A stretch of DNA of 17,900 nt from positions 38,657 through 56,556 of the forward strand of contig QZLH01000842.1 in NCBI GenBank assembly GCA_003833135.1, in the 5' to 3' direction. Of this stretch, positions 1-8,207 are shown in pieces. The position numbers were made by a program, and so were the translations under genes. Position 1 is the stretch's first letter, and the number at the start of each line of letters is the position of its first letter. Below the pieces are notes generated by a model. The model was given only the letters and a program-made list of their open reading frames with translations. It ran no database searches and had not been told where the DNA came from. The DNA is from Oehlia diaphana. Lineage: Eukaryota > Glomeromycota > Glomeromycetes > Glomerales > Glomeraceae.

Positions 1-104
1 GCAATTTCGACCATTTCGACTTTTGGAGGGGCCCAAGTCGAAATTATTTCGACCATTTCGACCATTTCGGAGGTAGAAATTAACCAATTTCGGTTTCATG
101 TATA
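1..104. mobile_element. Partial foldback-type repeat entering from the left
   Basis: The first ~100 bases repeat the motif ATTTCGACC several times and are more GC-rich than their surroundings. A 9-bp inverted pair, TTTCGACTT at 14-22 and AAGTCGAAA at 35-43, surrounds a G/C-rich centre. The motif then continues to about position 72, as expected if the window starts near the middle of a foldback or MITE-like element. It ends where hAT-1 subterminal sequence resumes at about 105. The left half lies outside the window, so class and target duplication cannot be determined. Confidence 0.45.
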
Positions 105-120
105 GTTAACCACCTATTTT

Positions 121-180
121 AACTGACTGTTTAACTGACTGTTTAACCGACCGTTTAACTGACTGTTTAACTGACCGTTT
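121..180 (+). repeat. Five 12-bp subterminal repeats, hAT-1 left end
   Basis: Five head-to-tail 12-mers with no spacer: AACTGACTGTTT (121, 133, 157), AACCGACCGTTT (145) and AACTGACCGTTT (169). They are the reverse complement of the units near the right end of the element. Arrays like this near hAT ends are known transposase-binding sites in this superfamily; that role here is inferred from position. Confidence 0.85.
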
Positions 181-221
181 TACCAATATATTTTTTATTT
201 TCAGTTATATTGAAAATTAAT

Positions 222-1407
222 CATTTATTGTACTACAATTTAAAAATTGAATTAACTATTTTAGGCTTAGATAAATTTATTTATTATTGTTCCATTTTTA
301 GTTAATCATTTGCTGCATATCAATTTAATATAGTTTCCTTATTTATTGTGCTACAATTTAAAATTGAATTGACTATTTTAGTATTAGATAATTATTATCC
401 TATCTGCTATTGTTCCATTGTATTATTTTTAGTTTATCATTTAATGTATTAACTATTTCTGTTATTATATTTATAGTTTTCTTGTTTATTGTGCTATAAT
501 TTAAAAATTTAATTAATTATCTTAGTATTAGATAATTATTATTCTATTGTTCTATTGTATTATTTTTAGTTTATCATTTAATGTATTAACTATTTCTGTT
601 ATTATATTTATAGTTTTCTTGTTTATTGTACTATAATTTAAAAATTTAATTAATTATCTTAGTATTAGATAATTATTATTCTATTGTTCTATTGTATTAT
701 TTTTAGTTTATCATTTAATGTATTAACTATTTCTGTTATTATATTTATAGTTTTCTTGTTTATTGTACTATAATTAAAAATTTAATTAACTATAATAGTA
801 TTAGATAATTATTATCTTATTGTTCCATTGTATTATTTTTAGTTTATTATTTGTTGTATTAACTATTTCTGTTATCATATTTATAGTTTTCTTGTTTATT
901 GTACTATAATTTAAAAATTTAATTAACTATTTTAGTATTAGATAATTATTATCCTATTGTTCTATTGTATTATTTTTAGTTTATCATTTGATGTATTAAC
1001 TATTTCTATTATTATATTTATAGTTTTCTTGTTCATTGTACTATATTTAAAAATTTAATTAACTATTTTAGTATTAGATAATTATTATCCTATTGTTCTA
1101 TTGTATTATTTTTAGTTTATCATTTGATGTATTAACTATTTCTGTTATTATATTTATAGTTTTCTGTTCATTGTACTATAATTTAAAAATTTAATTAACT
1201 ATTATAGTATTAGATAATTATTATCCTATTGTTCTATTGTATTATTTTTAGTTTATCATTTGTTGTATTAACTATTTCTGTTATCATATTTATAATTTTC
1301 TTGTTCATTGTACTATAATTTAAAAATTTAATTAACTATTTTAGTATTAGATAATTATTATTTTATTGTTCCATTATATTATTTTTAGTTTATCATTTGA
1401 TGTATCA
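222..1407. repeat. Satellite-like tandem array, ~136-137 bp unit, 8-9 copies
   Basis: The marker GTATTAGATAATTATTA recurs at about 381, 525, 662, 798, 935, 1071, 1207 and 1344. The spacings are 144, 137, 136, 137, 136, 136 and 137 bp. A diverged, shorter first copy lies near 265. Each unit also contains TTTATTGTACTATAATTTAAAA, TATTATTTTTAGTTTATCATTTG and TAACTATTTCTGTTAT blocks. No reading frame is kept. The array fills the space between the subterminal repeats of hAT-1 and its gene. The internal copies differ by only a few bases, so the array expanded or was homogenised more recently than the outer copies diverged. Confidence 0.93.
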
Positions 1408-1525
1408 TATTTTAAGAAATTTCTTGAAGCATGTGAAAATTTTAATTGGAAAATAAAATATATATATATAATATATAAAAAATAGTTATTTTTACGCTTT
1501 TTTAATAAAAATAAGTACTTTTCAT

Positions 1526-1656
1526 CACAGGTCGAAAAGTGAAAAATCAGGCATCAATCGGTCACCAATCGGTCACCAATCAGTCACCAATCAGCTACCT
1601 GATTGGTGCCCGATTGGTGACTGATTGATGCCTGATTTTTCACATTTTGACCTGTG
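1526..1656. repeat. 131-bp near-perfect inverted repeat (foldback/MITE-like hairpin)
   Basis: Arms of about 58 bp (1526-1583 and 1599-1656) are complementary with few mismatches and are separated by ~15 bp. Both arms begin CACAGGTC at the outer edge and contain GTGAAAAATCAGGCATCAATC. The inner part of each arm is made of ~12-bp direct repeats of the type GTCACCAATCG. It lies about 100 bp upstream of the start codon of the hAT-1 pseudogene. It could be a small MITE inserted in the 5' region or an internal regulatory structure of hAT-1. No convincing 8-bp target duplication is visible. Confidence 0.88.
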
Positions 1657-2679
1657 CATAGTTATTTTACATTATTTACAATAAAAATTTAATTTTACAT
1701 TCTTTTTTCTTACAATAAACTAAAAAGTTTTATTACACTTGTGACAATAAAGTAATGTCAAATGTAATTGAAATTGAAAGTGACCTTACCATATCTAATT
1801 ATAATGTTGACAGTGATGAAGAATTATATGATAGTAATGAAGATGAAAATAATGAAGAAAATGATGATAGTGAATAAGGCAATGATAATGAAGAAGGTGA
1901 TGACAATGATAAAGGTAATAACAATGAAGACAATAAAGAAGAAGATAATAATAATGAAGATAATAATGAAGGGAAGATAATAATAAAAAGGATAGCAATA
2001 TCAGACAAAAAGTTAAAACATCCAATGTTTGGGATTTTGTGAATAAAGAAACATGCAAGTGCTCATTTTGTGGTAAAATATTTAAAAAAAAACTGGAATT
2101 AATTCCATGTGTGTTCATTTAAAAAATTATGGAATTTCACTTGATAAAGAAAAACAAACAACATTAGACAGTTTTATTAAGTCTACTCAGACTGAAAAAA
2201 AGTATGCAATAATTGAGTGGATTATATTGGACATGCAACCATTCAAGGTTGTTGAAGGTGATGTATTTCATAAAATGATATCAAAATTTGATTCAAAGCA
2301 CAAGTTACCAACTAGAAATACAATTAAAAATTTGGTTGTAAATTTGTTTAAAAAAAGACGAGAGAGCATAAAAAGTTACATTACAACAATACCAGGAAAA
2401 GTTGCTCTGACAACAGATATATGGTCATCGTTAAAAAATGAAAGTTTTTAGGAATCACCATTCATTATATAGATAATGATTGGATATTAAAGCATTTTAC
2501 CTTAGATATTTTTAAGTTTAAAGGTTCTTATACTGGGCAGGCAATTTCAGATGAGATTTATAAGTTACTTGTAGAATTTAATTTGGAAAATAAAATAATA
2601 TCTTTAATAACAGATAATGCTAACAACATAGTTTCTTGTGCTAGACAGTTAAGCTTAAAATTTAAACATAATGATTTTA

Positions 2680-2687
2680 TTCACTAC
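2680..2687 (+). repeat. Left 8-bp target-site duplication, TTCACTAC
   Basis: TTCACTAC directly precedes the left terminus of the nested element and is repeated exactly at 4319-4326. An 8-bp duplication is the signature of hAT integration. It falls inside the transposase codons for Ile-His-Tyr. Confidence 0.93.
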
Positions 2688-2697
2688 TAAGGTTGCT

Positions 2698-2880
2698 TGC
2701 CGAAATCCATTTGGCCCAACGTGAAATGCTGAAACTCGTATATAGTAGCGAAACTGCCGAAATGCTGAAATGCCAAAACTGGCCAAAACTGCGAAACTGC
2801 CAAAACTTGTGAAACTGCAAAACCTCGTTTATCCATAGTTTCGGTATAATACATAATAATATATTATATGAGTTTCGCAT
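2698..2880. repeat. Left subterminal motif cluster (GAAACTGCCAAAAC type)
   Basis: GAAATGCTGAAACT, GAAACTGCCGAAAT, CCAAAACTGGCCAAAACTG and similar ~10-11 bp variants recur along this stretch. The complementary motifs fill 4145-4300 at the other end. The arrangement looks like transposase-binding subterminal repeats of an hAT element; binding is inferred from position and family. Confidence 0.75.
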
Positions 2881-3039
2881 AGTTTCAGCATTCTTTATTT
2901 TTTTTCACTTACACTTCAATAAAAAACATCAACATATTTTATTTTATTGTTTTATTGTATTTTTTATTTTATTGTAATAACAATAAATTTCTTATAAATC
3001 AATGATATGCCTTTAAGTTCATGTCCTAAAAGTAAAAAA

Positions 3040-3712
3040 ATATATATTTCTTTACGCAATTAAGTATAACTCTCCCATCATCCAAAAGTCTGACAACCTA
3101 AAAAAATAAAACAAAGAAAGAAACATTAATATGTTTCTTTAAAATATTAAGAAATATTTCCCCTCTCTCTCTAACTTACATTCAAAGCCAGCAGCTCATC
3201 TTAGAATTCCGGCAACCTAAAGTAGAAGAAACGTTAGAATGGTTCTTGATATTAAAAACACACAACCACACACCACTCAAATACCTACCCGCATATCCCA
3301 CTTCAAGAGAAAACCAGAAATCTAAAAAATAAAAAATAATGTTGTTAGTGTTGTTTATAATGCCATTTCATATTATACACCCACCCAAACTTCACTTACC
3401 GCATATTTTACAGCTGAAAATCTAAAAAAAGATAAAAAAAAGAATGTCGTTAGTATTGTTTTATAATGCCATTTCATATTATACACCCACCTAAACTACT
3501 TACCACATACTTCACTTTAAGGAAGGACCAAAAACTGCCCTTACTTCATTCTAATAGAATCCACATTCGTCCAAAGAGTCCAGTAACCTAAAAAAGATAG
3601 AGAAAGAAACGTTAGTAATGTTTTTTTAATATTAAAAATATACCCGTACTTTTTACAACTTACATTCTAAGTCCAGTTCATCCAAGGAGTCTGGTAACTT
3701 AAAAAATAAAAC
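3040..3712. repeat. Diverged internal repeats of the nested element
   Basis: Two related blocks alternate. One contains TGCCATTTCATATTATACAC followed by CCACC and occurs at 3361 and 3467 (106 bp apart). The other contains CATCCAAAAGTCTGACAACCTAAAAAA or a variant followed by GAAACGTTAGTAATGTTTCTT, and occurs around 3080, 3215, 3570 and 3680. No reading frame is maintained, so this is non-coding filler that grew by duplication. Confidence 0.7.
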
Positions 3713-3721
3713 TAAAAAAAA

Positions 3722-3958
3722 AAATCGGTTTAGAAAACCGAAAAAGAAATATATAAAAAAATTTTTTTAAAGAAAATTTCAGTTTAGAAAACCGAAAAAG
3801 AAATATATAAAAAAAAAATTTTTTTTAAAAAATTTCGGTTTTAGAAAACCGAAAAAGAAATATAAAAAAAAAAATTTTTTTTAAAAAAATTTCGGTTTAG
3901 AAAGCCAAAAAAGAAATATAAAAAAAAAATTTTGGTTTAAAAAACCAAAAAAGAAATA
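3722..3958. repeat. Tandem ~57-bp repeat with short palindromes, 4-5 copies
   Basis: Each unit contains ATTTCGGTTTAGAAAACCGA followed by AAAAGAAATATATAAAA and a poly(A)/poly(T) stretch. Units start near 3725, 3780, 3836, 3893 and 3940. Each carries its own small stem (GGTTT-AGA-AAACC). The last two copies are changed to AAGCCAAAA and AAACCAAAA. Confidence 0.85.
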
Positions 3959-3960
3959 AT

Positions 3961-4093
3961 TAAAAATAATTTTTTTAATTATTTTTTTATTAAAAAAAAT
4001 TTTTTTAATTATTTTTTTATTAAAAAAAATTTTTTTAATTATTTTTTTATTAAAAAAAATTTTTTTAATTATTTTTTTATTAAAAAAAATTTT
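3961..4093. repeat. 30-bp minisatellite, 4.4 copies, three identical
   Basis: Units start at 3961, 3991, 4021, 4051 and (partial) 4081. The three from 3991 to 4080 are identical, the first differs at one base, and the last stops after ~13 bases. The unit is A/T only: TAAAAAAAAT, TTTTTTAATT, ATTTTTTTAT. The 30-bp period happens to be a multiple of three and gives an artificial Lys/Ile/Phe-rich open frame on the minus strand; I do not regard it as coding. Confidence 0.95.
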
Positions 4094-4144
4094 GGCCAAT
4101 AAAAAAAATAGATTGATCAGCCAGTTTTTATCAATAGATTATCA

Positions 4145-4300
4145 AAATGCCGAAACTATAGTATATCATATGATATACTACGCTGAAACGCCAAAACAGT
4201 TTTGGCAGTTTCGATAGTTTCGGCAGTTTTGGCATTTCAGGTGATTTTGTGAAACTAGTTTTGGCAGTTTCGCGTATGCCATTCTGCTGAAACCTCCTAG
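4145..4300. repeat. Right subterminal motif cluster with a 22-bp perfect palindrome
   Basis: GCAGTTTCG, GGCAGTTTTGGC and related motifs, complementary to those of the left end, recur here. Near the inner edge, 4159-4180 is a perfect 22-bp palindrome of A/T with a single C/G pair per arm, centred on ATCATATGAT. It is flanked by CCGAAACTA and CGCTGAAACG. Confidence 0.75.
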
Positions 4301-4318
4301 TTTCGGCAAGCAACTTTA

Positions 4319-4326
4319 TTCACTAC
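4319..4326 (+). repeat. Right 8-bp target-site duplication, TTCACTAC
   Basis: Exact second copy of 2680-2687, immediately after the right terminus of the nested element. The transposase frame resumes at 4327 with the codons for Arg-Cys-Ile-Ala-His. Confidence 0.93.
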
Positions 4327-5301
4327 AGATGTATAGCACATATCTTAAATCTCATTGTATCAACAGGATTAAATATTGTAAAAAAAAATATTAAAAAACT
4401 AAGAAAACTAATGAAAGTAATTAAAAAATCCACAAAAATAATTAAAAAATTAGAAAATTTATCACAACTAAATAATAAAGTATTTTTACGTCCAATTATT
4501 GATATAAAAACTCGATAGAATAGTACATATAAAATGATTAACAGAACAAATGTCTTAAAAGAAAATATTTTAATGTTAGCAGTAAAATATCCTATTTTAA
4601 ATAATTATTTACCTACACAAGTAGAATGGGAATTATTTCATGATTTAAATTAATTTTTAGAATCATTTAATAATGCCACTATTGATTTATCTGCACAATC
4701 TTGTCCTACTATTGCACATTTTAGAGTAATATTATTAGCTATCAAAATTGATTTATATGCTGATAGAGGTGAAGATTCACTTTTAAAGGATGTAATTATT
4801 CCAATAAGAGAAAAATTTGAAATTTATTATGAAGTTCTTAAAGAATCTACTCATATTGCAGCATTTTTAGACTCTTGTTACAAAAGTTATTGTTTTTCTG
4901 ATATGAATGACAATAAAATATTACAACCAATTCAACAAAAATTAAGTCAAATACAACCTACAAATTTAATAAGATCTGTAAAAGTTTTACCTTTCTTGCA
5001 AAAACTAAAATTAACAAAAGGTATACAAATAGTTGATGATGAAGTAACAAAATATTGGAATACTAATGATGCAAATGAAAACATAAAACCATTAGAGTGG
5101 TGGAAAACACATTCAATAGAATATCCAAACCTGGCAAAATTAGCAATGAACTACCTATGTATTCAGGCCAGTTCAGTCCTATGTGAACAACTTTTTTCTG
5201 TAGCAGGGCAAATTTTATGCAAGTCTCAAAATTGTTTAACTGAAGAATCAGTATGTGCAAGTATTTGCTTACGAAGTTGGATGTCAGAAAATATTTATTA
5301 A

Positions 5302-5748
5302 ATATTTTATATAATTTTCCTAGGGGTCTTTTCTTTTATCTTGCACTTAATATTTGTTATTTTTTCCATTTATTATTATTATTTTTTTTAAATTATAACA
5401 ATGTAAAACATTATTAACTTTATTTCATTTATTTAAATAAAAATAGTCTATATTAAATATTATAACAGAAATAAATCATTTTTTAATTTAAATTTGTTGA
5501 TTTTAATTTTAAAAAAAGTTTTTTTAATAATATTTTTTTAGCTAATTTATTAAAAAAGAAGTGCTTTAATAATTTTTATTAAATAAAAAAAACATTTAAC
5601 GTTAGCTTAAATTTGTTTAAAAAAAGTTAGCATTTTTTTTATTAAACTAAAAAAATGTTAATAAAACCATTTTTAAAATTTACATATATTTCTGATCATA
5701 TTGATTAATCATTCTTATAACTAATAAAAATAAATCAGGCAGCAAAAT
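5302..5748. other. AT-rich 3' region of hAT-1
   Basis: Between the end of the transposase frame and the right subterminal repeats I see only A/T-rich sequence with short poly(A)/poly(T) runs. AATAAA-like signals (e.g. AAATAAAAATAG near 5435) could have served for polyadenylation. No coding region. Confidence 0.6.
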
Positions 5749-5925
5749 GGTCAGTTAAGTGGTTGGTTGTAGTTAGTTAAGCGGTTGGTTAAGCGATTAG
5801 TTAAGCGGTCAGTTAAACAGTCAGTTAAATGGTTGGTTAAATGGTTGGTTAAATGGTCAGTTAAACGGTCAGTTAAACAGTCAGTTAAATGGTTAGAAAA
5901 ATGGTTAGCTAAAATGGTCAGTCAG
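5749..5925 (-). repeat. About 13 12-bp subterminal repeats, hAT-1 right end
   Basis: Head-to-tail units such as GGTCAGTTAAAC, AGTCAGTTAAAT, GGTTGGTTAAAT and GGTTGGTTAAGC, mostly in strict 12-bp register. They are the reverse complement of the left array, in the orientation expected for two ends of one element. GGTTGGTTAAAT and GGTCAGTTAAAC each occur twice in a row, pointing to local duplication. Confidence 0.88.
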
Positions 5926-5989
5926 TCAAAGACCTTTAACTGGTTATGACCAACTGATAACTGATCATGACTAACCATTGCCATCTCTA
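5926..5989 (-). repeat. Right terminal segment of hAT-1
   Basis: Read inward from 5989 the sequence starts TAGAGATGGCAATGGTTAGT. The start is hAT-like and is followed by palindromic TGATCA-containing sequence before the 12-bp array. The partner terminus on the left is missing, so the exact endpoint is a prediction. The flank at 5990-5997 is TTGAAAAC. Confidence 0.55.
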
Positions 5990-6304
5990 TTGAAAACTAA
6001 CTCTTACTTTGTAAATATCATATTAATAATCTTTTAAGTGTGTAGTTTACAGTAAATATTTTATGAAATCATGAGAAATCATAGAGAAATAAACGTAACA
6101 AAAAAAGTTTTATTAGAAGTGTTTGTAAAATTATGGAGGAAATCAGGGAAATCAAAAATGATTTTTATATGATCACACAATCAGGATGGTCATACTAATT
6201 TGAAAACAGTAATAATAAAAAATAATGTAAAATATTTTTTTAACAATATAATAAAAAATGTTGTAAAATATTATTTTAATTAAAAACCATTTTGCAATAG
6301 TTTT
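5990..6304. other. AT-rich spacer, no gene seen
   Basis: A/T-rich sequence with short direct repeats (GAAATCAT twice near 6065-6080). No open frame or RNA gene that I can support. Confidence 0.5.
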
Positions 6305-6500
6305 GGATTAGATCTGATTTGGATCTGTTCAAATCAATTTGAACTGATTCATTTTAATGAATTATTGATCTAATCTGATTTGATCTGAAGCAGATCAAAT
6401 TTTTTTGATTCAGATCAGATCACGAATCATAAAATATATGATCTAATCTGATTTGTTACAGATCAAATCTGCAGATATGAATCAGATCAGATTTTTTTTG
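6305..6500. mobile_element. MITE-like repeat rich in GATCTGATTTG
   Basis: Variants of GATCTGATTTG and its complement occur at least eight times in ~200 bp. The outer ends are imperfectly inverted: GGATTAGATCTGATTTGGAT at the left, and AATCTGATCTGATTCATAT as the complement of the right. A perfect 8-bp stem, GTTCAAAT/ATTTGAAC with a 2-base spacer, sits at 6327-6344. This density looks like the fused subterminal regions of a small non-autonomous element. Exact ends and target duplication are not resolved. Confidence 0.6.
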
Positions 6501-6681
6501 GAATACTAATATTTGTTAAGCCAACTTTTATAATTTTAACTTTTAAGATATAACTTTTTTTTTTTAATTGCGACACATTTAGAACTTTATTAGAAATATA
6601 AAAGAATAGTATATATGAGACAACAGAATAAAAAAATAAATCTAATTTATTAAAAATTAAACTACTTGTTACTATGTACTA

Positions 6682-7978
6682 TAAAGATACTTGCCAAAAT
6701 TATTTTCAAAATTTTAGTTTAGTCAAATTCAATTTGAAATTATTTTTTATAATAAACTTAATTGCCTAAACTGTTTTTATGCTTTTTTGAAACTAATTAT
6801 AATTAAAAAAATTTCAGATTTACCAATTTTTTCATTAAAAATAAAGTTTTTGAATTTTAAATTTTTGAATTTTATCATTAAATGAGTTTTAGCAGCAATA
6901 CTAGTATACTGTTAGAGAAAATTTTAAACTGAAGGAGTAAGTGCAATATAAAATTGTCCTTTCTTAAAAGGTTTTCCTTTTACCAATCTGTGTCCCTAAA
7001 CTTATTAGATATAATTTATTAATAATTATTTTCACAACTCCACAATTCACTTTTATTATATAAATCAATATAAAAAGTGAATTATAATACTTATATTATA
7101 TAAAATTAATAGTTTCAATTAACAGATCATTTAGATTATATTGATGTTATAATTTAAACTGATGCTGAATTACAATTGCTAAATCTAAACTGATAAATTC
7201 AGGTCAACCTATTAGGTTACTTAAATTTGATCAACTTATTTGGAACTCTAAGGCTAATCGTCTACCTACTAAATATACAAGATGTTTCTCAGCTTCTTAG
7301 TATCTATTTACCTAACAAATACATAAGATATTTCTTAGCTTTTTGGCAAAAACTTGGTTTGACTTTTAATCTAAGATTACTAAAGTCTTATTTAGGATAG
7401 AATATAAACAAGAAATCAAAAAAAAAAGGTCTTTAGATCTTTTTATGAAAAATGGAAAAATCTTTTTATAAAAAAACAGAAAATAAAGTCTTATTTATCT
7501 AGTAGATTAAGTTCAGTAAGGGGTATAACATATTCTTATTTTAAGTTTAAAAATGCTTAGTATTTATCAAGTTAAAAATACTGAAGGTTTCTTTTATGTT
7601 TGTTTTGCCATACTTAATCAAACTGTCTAAAGCTGTTTTAAGCATAAAAATGAAGTATTCTTATCCTGATCCTTCTAGAAAAATTTCTGTTGCTTCTAAG
7701 ATAATAGTAAAACTTTCTTAGCAGTAGAAACTATATTTCATAAGTTTTGTTGCTAAAAAATTTTTCAGAAAAAATTGTTCATATAATTGGCAAAAAGAGT
7801 TCCTTTAATTCTCAAAATATTTATAAAAAATTGTTAAATAAAAAAAAATATTATTATAAGTTTAATTATTATTAATAAAATCTATAAATTTTTATCTTTC
7901 AAAAAGTTATTGTTTACTTTTTATCATATTTTACAATTTACTATTGTACTAATCTTTTAATTTTGGCAAGCAATTTTA
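6682..7978. mobile_element. Old non-autonomous hAT element related to the nested one
   Basis: The left end TAAAGATACTTGCCAAAATTA and the complement of the right end TAAAATTGCTTGCCAAAATTA match at 18 of 21 positions. Both share the TTGCTTGCC core of the nested element at 2688-4318. The 8-bp flanks (ATGTACTA and TTTACAAT) do not match, so the copy is old or the boundary is slightly wrong. The ~1.3 kb interior is A/T-rich with many stops in all frames and only faint internal repeats. No transposase is recognisable. Confidence 0.6.
7263..7354. repeat. Diverged 46-bp tandem duplication
   Basis: TACCTACTAAATATACAAGA at 7263 and TACCTAACAAATACATAAGA at 7309 begin two copies 46 bp apart. Both continue with GATGTTTCTCAGCTTCTTAG and GATATTTCTTAGCTTTTTGG. 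The stops and the non-triplet period argue against coding. Confidence 0.7.
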
Positions 7979-8207
7979 TTTACAATAATACAATATAAAA
8001 TATTTAATTATAATCAAAAAAAATGAAATTTAATTACTTATTTATAATAATAATATTCAAAAAAAATTTGTTTAAAAATTAGAATTTGAAGAATTTTTTT
8101 TTATAGCTCTTATAAAGCACATTAAAAATAAAAAAAAAAAATTGTAAAATTTAGACTGTTAGATTTCAAGATAATTACAAAATAAGTTTTTTATCTTTCA
8201 AAGTATA

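Larger units (their letters stand above)
2688..4318. mobile_element. Nested non-autonomous hAT element, 1631 bp
   Basis: The termini are TAAGGTTGCTTGCCGAAA and, as reverse complement at the right end, TAAAGTTGCTTGCCGAAA: 18 bp with one difference. It is flanked by perfect 8-bp duplications TTCACTAC. Subterminal regions of ~190 bp at both ends are packed with GAAACTGCCAAAAC-type motifs (left ~2700-2880, right as complement ~4145-4300). The interior has only tandem repeats and AT-rich DNA, with no coding region, so transposase must have come from another element. Removing 1639 bp (element plus one duplication) restores the frame exactly and recreates the conserved HYRCIAH motif of the host transposase, which proves that the insertion came after hAT-1. 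Confidence 0.93.
1755..5301 (+). pseudogene. hAT transposase pseudogene with BED zinc finger (hAT-1), interrupted by a nested element
   Basis: Segments in three frames together give an hAT transposase of ~635 residues. From 1755 an acidic Asp/Glu/Asn-rich N-terminus runs into TAA at 1875. A BED-finger segment (VWDFVNKETCKCSFCGKIF) follows in another frame at ~1991-2090; its first Cys pair is present but the second His of HLKNYG is not clear. The frame changes again in a run of A, and the next part contains TTDIWSS (first catalytic Asp, 2416-2418). A one-base shift at a T run gives TAG at 2449. LITDNANN holds the second Asp (2613-2615). The gene is then split by the 2688-4318 insertion. Beyond it come RCIAH (Cys 4330, His 4339), TAG at 4516 where DTRWNS is expected, TAA at 4651, and the dimerisation region LEWWKTH...LCEQLFSVAG with the catalytic-type Glu at 5185-5187, ending at 5301. 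It is clearly dead. An intron could explain some early shifts, but not the two late stops or the insertion. Confidence 0.93.
105..5989 (+). mobile_element. Decayed hAT element 'hAT-1', left terminus missing
   Basis: Both ends carry the same 12-bp subterminal repeat in opposite orientation: AACTGACTGTTT at 121-180, and GGTCAGTTAAAC-type units at 5749-5925. This brackets a BED/hAT transposase pseudogene. The right end read inward starts TAGAGATGGCAATGG, which fits the T/C-A-R-N-G start typical of hAT termini, so I place it at 5989. TAGTTAACCA near 104 matches TAGCTAACCA in the complement of the right arm. The terminal ~70 bp expected further left are absent and replaced by the TTTCGACC repeat, so no target duplication can be tested. 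A 1631-bp element is nested inside. Confidence 0.7.

Noticed and set aside
222..1407. Regularly spaced repeats as a CRISPR array
   Set aside because: The whole ~137-bp unit is repeated without unique spacers, and the DNA is eukaryotic; this is a satellite-type array.
1768..2118. Short open frames on both strands over the acidic 5' part of hAT-1
   Set aside because: They are low-complexity shadows of the GAT/AAT/GAA-rich segment in other frames, giving Met/Lys/Ile-rich or Leu/Ser/His-rich peptides without domain character.
2677..2880. Minus-strand open frame at the left end of the nested element (and a similar one at 4131-4313)
   Set aside because: Both cover subterminal GAAACTGCC motif clusters; the peptides only reflect those repeats.
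3881..4099. Minus-strand frame encoding repeated KKIFFNKKII peptides
   Set aside because: It exists only because the 30-bp A/T minisatellite has a period divisible by three; composition and context are non-coding.
5063..5260. Minus-strand 65-codon frame
   Set aside because: Antisense to the dimerisation region of the hAT-1 pseudogene, with no independent support.
1755..5301. hAT-1 as a functional intron-containing gene
   Set aside because: Introns might explain some early frame changes, but TAG in place of the conserved Trp, TAA at 4651 and the 1631-bp insertion with target duplications show it is dead.
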